DNA from: Bacteroidota bacterium
GTDB taxonomy: Bacteria; Bacteroidota; Bacteroidia; AKYH767-A; 2013-40CM-41-45
Assembly: GCA_016711505.1 (NCBI GenBank)
Contig: JADJSV010000003.1
Span: 372,001-436,000, forward strand
Direction: 5' to 3'
Length of the DNA: 64,000 bases
A program made the position numbers and the translations under genes. This document shows positions 9,388 to 19,377 of this stretch, piece after piece; the first letter of the stretch is position 1; each line of letters opens with the position of its first letter. The notes below the pieces were generated by a model. That model saw only the letters and a list, made by a program, of their open reading frames with translations, did not search any database and had not been told where the DNA came from.

Positions 9388-9575
9388 ATGTATTGAATAT
9401 TCGGGATTCTGAAAATTATAAAGTACTATCTATTTTTGATTTCAGTGGGAGGATAATTTATAACGGTTCAGCAAATAAATGTATTTCATTGCAAAATTTG
9501 TCGCCGGGAATATATTTTTGTAATTTAACTGATAAATTTAATAGATTTAGTGGTGCCAAATTCATCGTATTATGA
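9384..9575 (+). CDS. Out-of-frame T9SS sorting domain fragment, likely end of the upstream gene
   Basis: 63 residues with the core of a T9SS type A sorting domain: VLNIRDSENYKVLSIFDFSG, then LQNLSPGIYFCNL and a final AKFIVL. It overlaps the stop of the preceding gene (ATGA) in a different frame and has no signal peptide, so alone it would have no use. The likely reading is that the upstream secreted protein normally ends here and a frameshift between 9360 and 9387 separates them (a stop at 9357-9359 bounds this frame). The usual YPNP entry motif is missing at the junction, so more than one base may have changed. Confidence 0.55.
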   Translation: MNVLNIRDSENYKVLSIFDFSGRIIYNGSANKCISLQNLSPGIYFCNLTDKFNRFSGAKFIVL

Positions 9576-10960
9576 AATTGAAAATTGTTTTATTTCTTTT
9601 AATCTTTTGCAAATGGTCACCCACAATTGCACAGTCTAATTTTGAGCGTTCATATTTGCAGATCGGAATTAAACAGTATGGTGTCTCGGTTGCAGAGTTA
9701 AACGGAAAATTTTATGTTACCTCATTGTCTGATGATTGTGGTTCATGTATTTCGACGGAATGCCTTACTCAGTTTGATCAGAATGGGAATGTTCTCCATA
9801 CTAACTATTTTTCCAATGGAACAATTGATGAGATCGTAGGTGAACTGACTCCATACAAAAGTGGATTCATCTTTCCTGTAACATATGATCATTTCAATAT
9901 GTCGAATGTTCGCAAGGAAGTTGCAATTAAATATGTTGACTCTACCGGAACCGAAATCTGGACAGCAATAATTTCGGATTCATTGAAGGAATTTCAGAAT
10001 ACAAAGCTAGTAATAGGTAATAACAATCTGATCACGGGGTTTGCTGATAATCTGACTTCAACCGGTGTATTGTTCTTTCAAATTGATTCTGCAGGAAATG
10101 TTACCGTGATACAAAATTTCTCACGAATACCGGATGTTTACTCAGTGCGTGATCTGGTATTTAAGAATAATCATTTTTATGTATTAGGAGTTGGTGTCTT
10201 GAACGGTGCAACTAAAACCTTCGTCAGAAAGGTTGATATGTCAGGAATTGTTGTTGACTCTTCAGTATATGATTATGCAACTGAAATAAGTGGAATAAGG
10301 ATTCAATCGTCTGATAATGGATTTATAATTTGCGGACAATCGTTCGATACGCTTGGATTCACACAAGTTTGTTTAATGAAAATTGATTCATCAGGAAATG
10401 TAGTATGGAGAAAGACACTGACAACATCAAATGATAATATACCAACGTCTTTCGATATATTTCAGAATGGTAGAATTTATATTACCGGAAAAACGATTGA
10501 TCAATCTAACAATGTTGATCTGTTTATTATAAATGCAGATTCAATCGGTAATTTTTTATGGAAACGTGATTATTGCTTGCCAGGTCCAATCGGCTGTGTA
10601 GCGAGTGCCGGGAATTCAATTATTGAATCATCTGATCATTCAGTCGTAGTGTGTGGTCAGGTGCAACATACCGCATCTTACCCAAAGTTGTATTTTTTAA
10701 AAGCTGACGATAATGGCTTGATTAATTTTATTGATCTTGAAGTTCAAAAGAACGATAAGCCTTTTATTTCTAAGCAAGGGACAGACAGCTATGTTGTAAA
10801 TAATATGTCAGGAAATTTTAAGGTAACTGTTTTTGATATGAATGGAAGAATAATTTTTTCATGCACTAATACGAACGAATTTGACTTCAGACTTCCTGAA
10901 GGAGTATATGTTTATCGTATTGAGTGTAAAAGTGGTATTTACACAGGGCGTGTGTTTTAA
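9572..10960 (+). CDS. T9SS-exported repeat protein, propeller-like
   Basis: 462 residues; the ATG overlaps the preceding stop (ATGA). Signal peptide at 1-20 (ending TIAQ). The body repeats a strand motif of the form D-x-x-G-N-x-x-W about every 50-60 residues: FDQNGNVLHT, VDSTGTEIWT, IDSAGNVTVI, VDMSGIVVDS, IDSSGNVVWRKTL, ADSIGNFLWKRDY. This pattern is typical of beta-propeller surface proteins in Bacteroidota. The end (VTVFDMNGRIIF, LPEGVYVYRIE) is a T9SS sorting domain, somewhat divergent as no YPNP is present. No enzyme motif; a structural or adhesive role is only a guess. Confidence 0.75.
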   Translation: MKLKIVLFLLIFCKWSPTIAQSNFERSYLQIGIKQYGVSVAELNGKFYVTSLSDDCGSCISTECLTQFDQNGNVLHTNYFSNGTIDEIVGELTPYKSGFIFPVTYDHFNMSNVRKEVAIKYVDSTGTEIWTAIISDSLKEFQNTKLVIGNNNLITGFADNLTSTGVLFFQIDSAGNVTVIQNFSRIPDVYSVRDLVFKNNHFYVLGVGVLNGATKTFVRKVDMSGIVVDSSVYDYATEISGIRIQSSDNGFIICGQSFDTLGFTQVCLMKIDSSGNVVWRKTLTTSNDNIPTSFDIFQNGRIYITGKTIDQSNNVDLFIINADSIGNFLWKRDYCLPGPIGCVASAGNSIIESSDHSVVVCGQVQHTASYPKLYFLKADDNGLINFIDLEVQKNDKPFISKQGTDSYVVNNMSGNFKVTVFDMNGRIIFSCTNTNEFDFRLPEGVYVYRIECKSGIYTGRVF

Positions 10961-11060
10961 CTTTTAGTTATTTTCATTCATTAATTCTATTTTAATTTTG
11001 TGAATTCTTTATTATTTTATAGATTTATAAAATTCTTAAACTAATTAAAAGCAGTACTTA

Positions 11061-13043
11061 ATGAAGAATATCTTTCCGACTATAATAGCTTTGTTTCTTG
11101 TTTTTCTAAATATTGAAAACGGAATTTGCCAACCAACACTGATAGCTCCTGCTGACGGTCTGACCGTTCCCGGAGGTTTAGTAGTTTATGAATGGACTGA
11201 TATTTCAGCTTTCTCTTATGAATTTCAACAAAGTAAATCTCCTGCTTTTATCCCGGAGGCTACAATTTATGTTTTTGACACTCAAGTAACATTGACTGCA
11301 GTTAATGGTACTTCATATTGGCGGGTAAGGGAAAACGCTTTTGGAGGACCGATTCAGCCCTGGTCAAATACTTTTTCTATAACATCCAGTAATGTTCCTC
11401 AACTGACTGGGATAACTCCATCGGATGGTTATGAAGGTCAGACCTTACTTCCGGCTATTTCCGGTGTTAATACACATTTTCGGCAAGCTACAAGGACAAT
11501 GCAATTCACCCTTAACCAGGGATCATACACAATTAATTATTCAAGGAGACGGGATTTCTCAATAGATGATGATAGTTATCAGGCTGCATTTATTACAATT
11601 CCTTTTATTGCACCACTTGGTTTGTATGACGTGAACTTTTATAATGCGCTTGATGACTCAATGAAACTGCTAAATGGGTTTTATGTGCGCGGAAGCAATA
11701 TATATTCAGGCCGGGTTTATCTGGATATGAATTCTAATTCAGTTTTTGACATAGGTGATTTACCTTACTCGAATGGATTTTTAAATGCTCCTCCATATTA
11801 TACCGGTTGTATGGGCACCGGAGAATTCTCTGATTATATTCCTACAGGTAATTATACATTAAGTGTAGCTAACTTGCCAAGCTATTTTACATCTATTCCT
11901 GCTAACAGAACAATTAATTTCTCAGGTAGTGGAGCAACACTGAGTGGTCAAGATTTTGCTATACAACCAATACCTGGAGTTCATGATATGCAGGTTTCGT
12001 GTGCATTGAGTCGGAATACTACCAGACCTGGTTTGCCAATAAATATTACTTTAACATACTCTAATAAAGGACCTGCAATGGAGAACGGGCAAGTGTATTT
12101 TGTACTGCCAACTGGATTTATTATTGATTCTGTTTCTGTTCCAGGTTATAGTCTTAGCGGGGATTCACTTATCTGGAGTTTTTCAGGACTTTCGTTAATG
12201 CAATCCTCTAATATTATAATCAGCCTTACTGCACCAACTGGTCTGATAAGTGGTTCTTATGTTGAGTATGTTGCAGGAGTTACTGCCAGTGGAACAGATA
12301 TAATGCCTTCTGATAATATAAAGATCACTAACCATCTTGTTTCAAATTCATTTGATCCAAATTTCAAAACTGCATCACCGACTGATCTTGCTACAGTTTT
12401 GTCGTCAACAAATCGTTATATTGATTTTACAATTCATTTTCAAAATACAGGTAACGATCTAGCATATGAGATCAGAATTCTGGATACAATAGATGTTAAT
12501 CTTGATATATCTACAATTGAAGTTGTAAGTTCGAGTCATAATTATCGGACTATATTTTATCCTAATAGGGTTATTGAATTTAGATTTACCAATATAAATC
12601 TTGTTGATAGCGGAACCAATGAAGCACTTAGTCATGGAAATATTATGTACAGGATTCAAGCACTTTCGTCAACTACAATTACCGACCAGATCGAAAATAC
12701 TGCCTTTATTTATTTTGATTTGAATGATCCTGTTGCTACAAATACTTGTTATGTTTCGTTAGGTCTTGGTGTCAATGCATATTTGAATATTAATGATGGG
12801 CTGAAAGTTTCTCCAAATCCATTTACCGGCTCAGTTTTAGTTTCATTGGATGAAAGAACAAATACCACTTCATGTATACTAATAAGAAACGTTTTAGGAC
12901 AAGAAGTATTCAGGAAAATGACCGAAAATTTTAGACTTGATGATGACGAAGAGATCAATCTTGATTTTCTTTCAAAAGGAATTTATTTTCTTGAAGTACA
13001 CATAAATGACATAAAAAAAGTTGCGAAAATAATTAAGAAATGA
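11061..13043 (+). CDS. Large T9SS-exported protein with DUF11/DUF7619-like domains
   Basis: 660 residues. Signal peptide (1-23, MKNIFPTIIALFLVFLNIEN region), an N-terminal fibronectin-like segment (PADGLTVPGGLVVYEWTD), an SdrD B-like stretch (SGRVYLDMNSNSVFDIGDLP), then a DUF11-type adhesion repeat (PINITLTYSNKGPAMENGQV) and a DUF7619-like domain (IHFQNTGNDLAYEIRILDTI; the SHGNIMYRIQ end is typical). A T9SS sorting domain closes it (VSPNPFTGSVLVSL, LSKGIYFLEVHI). All recognisable parts are extracellular beta domains found in adhesins. It lies 100 bases after the previous cargo gene and is the last of the T9SS group before the antiporter. Confidence 0.8.
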   Translation: MKNIFPTIIALFLVFLNIENGICQPTLIAPADGLTVPGGLVVYEWTDISAFSYEFQQSKSPAFIPEATIYVFDTQVTLTAVNGTSYWRVRENAFGGPIQPWSNTFSITSSNVPQLTGITPSDGYEGQTLLPAISGVNTHFRQATRTMQFTLNQGSYTINYSRRRDFSIDDDSYQAAFITIPFIAPLGLYDVNFYNALDDSMKLLNGFYVRGSNIYSGRVYLDMNSNSVFDIGDLPYSNGFLNAPPYYTGCMGTGEFSDYIPTGNYTLSVANLPSYFTSIPANRTINFSGSGATLSGQDFAIQPIPGVHDMQVSCALSRNTTRPGLPINITLTYSNKGPAMENGQVYFVLPTGFIIDSVSVPGYSLSGDSLIWSFSGLSLMQSSNIIISLTAPTGLISGSYVEYVAGVTASGTDIMPSDNIKITNHLVSNSFDPNFKTASPTDLATVLSSTNRYIDFTIHFQNTGNDLAYEIRILDTIDVNLDISTIEVVSSSHNYRTIFYPNRVIEFRFTNINLVDSGTNEALSHGNIMYRIQALSSTTITDQIENTAFIYFDLNDPVATNTCYVSLGLGVNAYLNINDGLKVSPNPFTGSVLVSLDERTNTTSCILIRNVLGQEVFRKMTENFRLDDDEEINLDFLSKGIYFLEVHINDIKKVAKIIKK

Positions 13044-13105
13044 TATTTCAATCTGATAGTTTTATTTGCTTTTTATTAAGAAATAAAAAGTAATTTCTAA
13101 AAACC

Positions 13106-13113
13106 TATATTTG
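13106..13113 (+). promoter_or_regulatory. Candidate -7 element for the antiporter gene
   Basis: TATATTTG fits the Bacteroidota -7 consensus TAnnTTTG and ends 24 bases before the ATG at 13138. I do not see a convincing TTG -33 element at the right spacing. Confidence 0.5.
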
Positions 13114-13137
13114 TTTTTTCACACAACTTAAACATTT

Positions 13138-14739
13138 ATGGATAACGTCAGCATAATTGTCATCCTGCTTTTCGGGATTGCTTTTTTGGGAATTCTGAGT
13201 AAGAAATATAATTTTCCATTTCCAATAGCATTGGTTATTTCCAGTGTAATGATCAGTCTGATTCCGGGATTACCTGTTGTGGAAATGAGTCCGGAAGTTG
13301 TTTTCCTGTTGTTTCTTCCTCCAATTCTCTATGCAGCTGCATGGAATACAAGTTGGCATGAATTCAAATCAGCTATCAGACCAATAAGCCTGGCCTCCAT
13401 TGGACTCGTATTTTTTACAACTGCTTTAGTTGCTGTTGTTGCTCATCTGATCATTCCCGGATTAAGCTGGCCATTTGCATTTTTGATTGGCGCTATTGTT
13501 TCTCCTCCGGACGCAGTTGCAGCAACATCTGTTACGAAAGGATTAGGATTAAGTCCACGGTTAATTGCAATACTTGAAGGCGAAAGTCTGGTAAACGATG
13601 CCAGTGGTCTGATCGCATACAAATACGCACTGGCTGCAATTACACTCGGAAATTTTGTTTTATGGGAGGCCGGATTAAATTTCATAGTAGTTGCCGGTGC
13701 CGGAATTGCCTTAGGTCTAACACTGGCTTATCTCATTTTGCAAGTACATAAACGCTGGGTCTGTGATCCTGTGATTGAGGTTACACTTACAGTTCTTACG
13801 CCATTTGCTGCATATCTATTAGCGGAACACTTTCATTTTTCCGGAGTACTGGCAGTCGTCACTGCCGGATTATATATTTCATTTCGCTCAGGGGAAGCGC
13901 TTAGTCATCAGAGCAGGATAATGGCATATTCAGTATGGGAAGTGATCATTTATATTCTGAATAGTCTGATCTTTATCCTGATCGGACTTCAATTGCGAAG
14001 TGTGTTGAAAGGAATCAATCACTATTCGATTCCGGAACTTTTGATGTATGGATTAGTGATCAGCTTTGCAGTGATTATTGTTCGTTTTATCTGGGTTTAT
14101 CCATCTGCCATGTTACCTCGCTGGCTAAGCAAACGTATCCGTGAAACAGAACCATTTGATCCCAGGAATATGGTTGTATTCGGGTGGGCCGGTATGCGAG
14201 GTGTGGTATCGATGGCTGCTGCATTAGCATTGCCATTAACGTTACCAAATGGTGAAACTTTTCCGCATAGAGATCTGATCATCTATCTCACATTTTGTGT
14301 GATACTTTCTACACTTGTATTACTCGGCCTAACATTGCCATGGCTGATCAGAAAGTTAAAGATCGAGCCACATTCCATAGTATTGGAAGAATATACTGTC
14401 CGTACTCAAATAGTTTCTACTGCAATTTCTCACATCGAAGAAAATCTTGCAATGACCTCTGAAGAATTGTTGCAAAACATCAAGAGTAAGTATGAAGTAA
14501 AATATAATCGTTTGCAAAAAACAGAATTGCCTGCTAATTACTTTGGAAAAGGAAAGCAGTTGCCGCAAAGTGTTTTTAATGAATTTTCAAAAATGCAGAT
14601 CGACCTCATAAAGGTTGAACGGAAAGCAATTGAAGGATTACACAGAAGTGGATTGGCCAGTGAAGAGATCTTGAGAAAGGTTGAACGGGAACTTGATCTG
14701 GAAGAAACAAGGTTGCAGATGGAAATGTATGAGAACTAA
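13138..14739 (+). CDS. Na+/H+ antiporter, CPA1 family
   Basis: 533 residues: about 12 membrane segments in the first 410 residues, then a 120-residue hydrophilic, helical cytoplasmic tail. CPA1 features: FLPPILYAAAWNTSWHEFK, GAIVSPPDAVAATSV, and the ion-site region EGESLVNDASGLIAY (with the conserved Asn-Asp pair). FGWAGMRGVVSMAAALALP matches the late helix of bacterial NhaP/YjcE-type antiporters. It should exchange Na+ (or K+) for H+ across the inner membrane for pH and salt balance. Full length for the family. It is not linked to any obvious partner; a large palindrome follows. Confidence 0.93.
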   Translation: MDNVSIIVILLFGIAFLGILSKKYNFPFPIALVISSVMISLIPGLPVVEMSPEVVFLLFLPPILYAAAWNTSWHEFKSAIRPISLASIGLVFFTTALVAVVAHLIIPGLSWPFAFLIGAIVSPPDAVAATSVTKGLGLSPRLIAILEGESLVNDASGLIAYKYALAAITLGNFVLWEAGLNFIVVAGAGIALGLTLAYLILQVHKRWVCDPVIEVTLTVLTPFAAYLLAEHFHFSGVLAVVTAGLYISFRSGEALSHQSRIMAYSVWEVIIYILNSLIFILIGLQLRSVLKGINHYSIPELLMYGLVISFAVIIVRFIWVYPSAMLPRWLSKRIRETEPFDPRNMVVFGWAGMRGVVSMAAALALPLTLPNGETFPHRDLIIYLTFCVILSTLVLLGLTLPWLIRKLKIEPHSIVLEEYTVRTQIVSTAISHIEENLAMTSEELLQNIKSKYEVKYNRLQKTELPANYFGKGKQLPQSVFNEFSKMQIDLIKVERKAIEGLHRSGLASEEILRKVERELDLEETRLQMEMYEN

Positions 14740-14750
14740 AGTTAATAATA

Positions 14751-14954
14751 TAACCCGTTCTTCGAAATTATTGCCCCTCGACTTCGCTCGGGGAGCGTCT
14801 TATAAGTGGTAATGTGTGAATTTTTTGCGAAGAAAATTTAACTTCAATTTTAAGGGAATTTTCTTCGCAAAAAATTCACACATATCTGCCCAAAACCCAA
14901 CGGTCCCTGAGAGAAGTCGAAGGGCGAACGTTTTGAATTTCGAACAACGGGTTA
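14751..14954. repeat. Nested 204-base palindromic element
   Basis: Three pairs of inverted arms around one centre. Inner: 14813-14838 and 14857-14882 are perfect 26-bp complements (start TGTGTGAATTTTTTGCG). Middle: 14773-14794 (GCCCCTCGACTTCGCTCGGG) against 14902-14926 (imperfect). Outer: 14751-14770 (TAACCCGTTCTTCGAAATTA) against 14936-14954, nearly complementary. It fills most of the 390-base gap between the antiporter and the hybrid kinase. No transposase is encoded. A short ORF across it (14816-15028) has no recognisable features and is not called. Confidence 0.85.
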
Positions 14955-15129
14955 ATATATCATATTCTTGCCTCTTTCATTTGCAATCTACCGATTTGGA
15001 GTTGTTTGGCATGAAGTTTTCCTTTTAATAGCTCCAGCTAAAAATAAACTTGTTTTTATAGGGTTTTTCAGTTAGAAAGGTTATCTTCACGATAATAGCA
15101 TTTTTGCATTACAGTTTAAATCATCCTCA

Positions 15130-18100
15130 TTGAAATCTTTACAAAAAGTCGCTTTACAAAAAACATCCGGAAAAAAAAATATTTCAAAGAAAAGCGTTGA
15201 AGAAAAGTCATCTGCAGTAAAAAAAACTGATAAAAAATCTAAGAAGAAAAAATCTGCTTTACAAATTAAATCAGTTGCGAAGAAAACTTCTTCAAAGTCT
15301 ATGACTAAAGAGGAAGCTATTAAAAAAGCGTCTTTCCCAATTGTAGCAATTGGAGCATCTGCCGGTGGACTCGAAGCTATTACCGAATTACTCAAGAATC
15401 TTCCTGTTGATACAGGGATGGCATTTATTTATGTTCAGCATTTAAGTCCGGATCATAAAAGTTTGCTTGTTCAAATACTCTCAAAGACTACTGCTATGAA
15501 AGTGCAGGAGATCGATAACATGGATCTCATCGAACCGAACAATGTATTTGTAATACCATTCAACAAAGGAATTGAAGTTACCGATGGCCACATAAAATTG
15601 TTGCCTCGTTCGAAAACAAGTTCTGTTGTTTCAATTGATGTTCTTTTTTCTTCTTTAGCTGAAGCTCAAAATGACAGAGTGATCGGAGTACTATTGAGTG
15701 GAAATGGAAATGATGGAACTTCCGGAATGAGGGATATTAAACACCAGGGCGGATTGACCTTTGCGCAAAATGAAAGTGCTAAATTTCTGAGCATGCCACA
15801 ATCTGCAATTGCTGCCGGAGCAGTGGATTTTATTTTGCCGCCAAAAGGAATTGCACTTGAACTTATTCATTTAAGTAAACATCCATTTGTAAAAAACAGG
15901 AAAATAAAAGTTGAAAGTGAAAGCCTGATAGAAAACGATAATCCTGATCTTAAGAAAATTCTTGGTTTACTTCATAAGACTACCGGTGGAGATTTCACTT
16001 TATATAAGATGAATACTATCAAGCGTCGGATAGTAAGAAGAATGCTGTTGTACAGAATAAAAACAATTTCAGAATATGTAAAGTTGTTGAATGAGAAAAC
16101 AGAAGAAGTTGAGATCTTATATCAGGACTTATTGATTAACGTTACAAGTTTTTTCAGAGAAACGGACACTTATAAATATTTGAAATCATCATTGCTTCCA
16201 CGCCTGATAAAAAACAAGAAGGACGGTGAAACTTTGCGGATCTGGGTGCCGGCTTGTTCTACTGGAGAAGAAGCGTATTCTATTGCTATGATGCTGATGG
16301 AACTTCAGGACGATATTTCTGCTGATATTCCAATACAAATATTCGGGTCTGATTTGAGTGAGCGTGCAATTGCTAAAGCCAGAATCGGATTATATACTTT
16401 AAAAGATCTTGAGTCTATTTCTCCAAAAAGAATTCAGCGTTTTTTTACAAAATCAGAAGGTGCTTACCGCATAATAAAATCAGTTCGGGATCTGTGTGTC
16501 TTTGCACCGCATAATGTGCTTTCCGACCCGCTTTTTTCAAGATTGGATTTTGTGAGTTGTTGTAATTTGTTTATCTATCTGGATAATCCTGCGCAGAAAA
16601 AAGCAGTCAGAACTTTCCACTATTCTTTAAACGAGAATGGATTTTTAATGGTTGGTAAATCAGAATCTATTGATCTGTCTACAAACTTGTTTGTTCCTTT
16701 CAATAAAAAATTCAAGATCTATGTAAGGAAGAAGAACATTGGTGTTGCTTCTCTTCCGGCTCTTTCACCACGGCTTGCAAGAAATCAATCCGGAACATTT
16801 GAACTTCCAATAAATCACAAAGTTTCTTTTAATGGGAGCAAGAAGAAAACTGCCACAGCATTGAGTAATCTTGAAACGTCTATTGATAGAGTATTGTTAA
16901 AAGAATTTATTCCTGCGAATGTTACCATCAATTACAACATGGAAATTCAGCATTTTAAAGGGCCGACGGAACTTTATCTGGCAAATCCATCCGGTAAAGC
17001 GACGTTCAATATCCTGAAAATGGCTAAACCGGAAATAGCATTTGAGTTAAGAAATACTATTTCTAAAGTCATCAGAACAAAGCATAGAGTCATAAAATCC
17101 GGAATAGAATTTTTGATCAATAATCAAAATAATTTACTTCAATTAGAAATTCTCCCGGTTCCAATAGAATGGGAAGAACCATTGTTACTTGTAGTTTTCA
17201 CATTAACTGCAGCACCTGAAATAACAGATAGTAAAATCTCAGGTAAAAAGGCATCTTCGGTTATAAAGGATAAACGAATTAAAAAATTAGAGGAAGAACT
17301 TGCATTGGCACATGCGGATGCGCTGGCATTTTCTCACGAACAGGAAAATTTCATGCAGGAATTACAGAGTGCAAATGAAGAAGTAGTTTCGAGTAATGAA
17401 GAGTTGCAAACACTTAACGAAGAATTAGAAACATCGAAGGAAGAGATTGAAAGTGCAAATGAAGAGTTGACTACAACAAATCAGGAACTGCAGACAAGAA
17501 ATGACCTTTTAGATGAGTCGTATAATTATTCAGAAGCGATTACAGCAACCATTCATGAGCCAATGATTGTACTTGATAAAAATTTGTGTGTTAAGTCGGC
17601 TAATAGTTCTTTTTACAAGGAATTTAATGTGAAAGAAGATGAAGTGCGAGGTATTCAGTTATTTAATGTTGGAAACCGCCAATGGAATATTCCCCATCTG
17701 AGGAAATTACTGGAAGAGATCATTCCGAAGAATTCCAGTTTTCATGATTATGAAGTTTCACATATCTTTCCGAATATAGGTGAGAAAGTGATGTTGCTTA
17801 ATGCAAACCGGATCATCCAGAAGACGAATAGGGAACCACTTATTCTGCTTGCGATCCGCGACATTACTGAGTTACGGACGAAAACAAAACTTCTCAAAGC
17901 AAAAGAAAAGGAATTGTATGATAGAGAAATTCTGGAACATAGAGCGGAAGAAAAAAAACTGGAAGCTGCTGTTTTGCAAAGAACAAATGAGTTAAAGGCC
18001 TCAAATTCAAATTTAGCAATAACGAATGCTGAATTGCTGACCATCAACAAGGAACTTGAAGCATTCACTTATATTTCCAGTCATGATATGCAAGAGCCGC

Positions 18101-18762
18101 TCCGGAAAATTCAAACCTATTCAAAAAGGATCATAGAAATTGATAAAAACCTGATGTCGGAGAATGGTCTGAAATATTTTAAGATCATCGATAAGGAAGC
18201 TATGCGAATGCAAACACTTATAAAAAACTTGTTAACGTTTTCGCATTTAAATACGACAGAAAGAAAATTTGAATTATGTGACCTGAATAAAGTTGCAGAA
18301 GAAATTTTGGTTGAACTAAAACTTCAGATCAAAGAAAAGAAAGCAGAAATTGTCTTGAAGAATTTGCCTGCTTTGAAAGTTATTGCATTTCAGTTTCGTC
18401 AGTTATTGTATAATCTGATCAGTAATTCTTTGAAATTTACTTTGCCTGATACTATTCCAAAAATACTTATTTCTTCGAAGATCGTGAATTCCAAAACGGT
18501 TCCACAAAAGAATCTAATGAAAGGGATCTCATATTATTTAATTTCGATTTCAGATAATGGTATCGGTTTCAAGAAAGAGTTTGAAGATAAAATTTTCGGT
18601 GTCTTTCAACGACTCCATGGTAAAGATGAATATGCCGGAACAGGAATTGGATTAGCAATAGTAAAACGGATTGTTAATAATCATAATGGAATTGTTACAG
18701 CATGTAGCAGGCCCGGACATGGTGCAACTTTTGATATTTATATACCTAAAGGGATAATTTGA
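15130..18762 (+). CDS. CheB-CheR-PAS-histidine kinase fusion protein
   Basis: About 1210 residues, cytoplasmic. In order: lysine-rich tail (1-70); CheB methylesterase domain (about 70-250) with catalytic Ser77 in GASAGG, His104 and Asp195; CheR methyltransferase (about 270-530) with the SAM-binding WVPACSTGEEAYS; long coiled coil (about 713-800, ELQSANEEVVSSNEELQTLN); PAS domain (about 803-915); second coiled coil; HisKA with His985 in SSHDMQEPLRK; HATPase with LISNSLKF, DNGIGF and GTGIGLAIV. Such fusions join chemoreceptor-type methylation chemistry to a kinase; no receiver is fused. Start is uncertain: TTG at 15130 is the only usual start before the first ATG (15301), with a stop upstream at 15073. 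The receiver and kinase downstream make a signalling group. Confidence 0.92.
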   Translation: MKSLQKVALQKTSGKKNISKKSVEEKSSAVKKTDKKSKKKKSALQIKSVAKKTSSKSMTKEEAIKKASFPIVAIGASAGGLEAITELLKNLPVDTGMAFIYVQHLSPDHKSLLVQILSKTTAMKVQEIDNMDLIEPNNVFVIPFNKGIEVTDGHIKLLPRSKTSSVVSIDVLFSSLAEAQNDRVIGVLLSGNGNDGTSGMRDIKHQGGLTFAQNESAKFLSMPQSAIAAGAVDFILPPKGIALELIHLSKHPFVKNRKIKVESESLIENDNPDLKKILGLLHKTTGGDFTLYKMNTIKRRIVRRMLLYRIKTISEYVKLLNEKTEEVEILYQDLLINVTSFFRETDTYKYLKSSLLPRLIKNKKDGETLRIWVPACSTGEEAYSIAMMLMELQDDISADIPIQIFGSDLSERAIAKARIGLYTLKDLESISPKRIQRFFTKSEGAYRIIKSVRDLCVFAPHNVLSDPLFSRLDFVSCCNLFIYLDNPAQKKAVRTFHYSLNENGFLMVGKSESIDLSTNLFVPFNKKFKIYVRKKNIGVASLPALSPRLARNQSGTFELPINHKVSFNGSKKKTATALSNLETSIDRVLLKEFIPANVTINYNMEIQHFKGPTELYLANPSGKATFNILKMAKPEIAFELRNTISKVIRTKHRVIKSGIEFLINNQNNLLQLEILPVPIEWEEPLLLVVFTLTAAPEITDSKISGKKASSVIKDKRIKKLEEELALAHADALAFSHEQENFMQELQSANEEVVSSNEELQTLNEELETSKEEIESANEELTTTNQELQTRNDLLDESYNYSEAITATIHEPMIVLDKNLCVKSANSSFYKEFNVKEDEVRGIQLFNVGNRQWNIPHLRKLLEEIIPKNSSFHDYEVSHIFPNIGEKVMLLNANRIIQKTNREPLILLAIRDITELRTKTKLLKAKEKELYDREILEHRAEEKKLEAAVLQRTNELKASNSNLAITNAELLTINKELEAFTYISSHDMQEPLRKIQTYSKRIIEIDKNLMSENGLKYFKIIDKEAMRMQTLIKNLLTFSHLNTTERKFELCDLNKVAEEILVELKLQIKEKKAEIVLKNLPALKVIAFQFRQLLYNLISNSLKFTLPDTIPKILISSKIVNSKTVPQKNLMKGISYYLISISDNGIGFKKEFEDKIFGVFQRLHGKDEYAGTGIGLAIVKRIVNNHNGIVTACSRPGHGATFDIYIPKGII

Positions 18763-18921
18763 CCCTTTCTATTAAATTTAATATATTGGGTAAATTATGA
18801 AACACACTTTGAGTAAAGATGTGCTCATTTGTTGTTGTTTCTGGTTGAAGGGTTAAATACGCATAAGTTCTTATGCAATTCTTTTGAAAGTTTACCCTGT
18901 TCAGATTAATTGGATTTTCGA

Positions 18922-19368
18922 ATGAGAAAAATAATCAATAATCTTATCTTAGCAGATGATGATGATGAGGACAGCACATTTTTTCAAATTGCCCTTGATG
19001 AATTATTTTATTCGGCAAAACTAAAGGTTGTCAGAAATGGAGTGCAATTGATGGATCTGTTAAGCAGCACTAGCGCTTCTTCCTATGATATCTTATTTCT
19101 GGATCTGAATCTTCCAATAAAATCGGGATTGGAATGTCTGGAGGAAATTCGTCAGAATCAAAATCTGAAAAATCTGATTGTAGTTATTTTCTCTACATTT
19201 TTTAACATTGAATATGTACAAACACTTTATGAAAAAGGTGCAACATACTATATTCAGAAACCGGGTGATTTTTCTAAATTTAAAAAAGTTATCCAAAAGG
19301 CTTTGGTTAATTCAGCGAAAATTGACAATTTGCAACCTGGGCGAGAAGATTTTATACTCAAACCGTAA
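18922..19368 (+). CDS. Stand-alone response regulator receiver protein
   Basis: 148 residues from the ATG at 18922, preferred over the TTG at 18910. A single receiver domain of the Rcp1-like type: acidic cluster ADDDDED near residue 10, phospho-acceptor Asp61 in LFLDLNLPIKSG, and the conserved Lys in YIQKPGDF. No output domain, so it acts by protein contact, as a phosphate shuttle, or on another kinase. In the usual Ser/Thr position after strand 4 it has FST. It lies between two histidine kinases, 9 bases before the second, and probably takes phosphate from one or both. Confidence 0.93.
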   Translation: MRKIINNLILADDDDEDSTFFQIALDELFYSAKLKVVRNGVQLMDLLSSTSASSYDILFLDLNLPIKSGLECLEEIRQNQNLKNLIVVIFSTFFNIEYVQTLYEKGATYYIQKPGDFSKFKKVIQKALVNSAKIDNLQPGREDFILKP

Positions 19369-19377
19369 TTTTTTATT

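Noticed and set aside
14751..14954. Insertion sequence
   Set aside because: No transposase frame inside or next to the inverted arms; at most a non-autonomous element.
14816..15028. 70-residue ORF in the palindrome between antiporter and hybrid kinase
   Set aside because: It lies mostly inside inverted arms, translates repeats and has no signal or domain.
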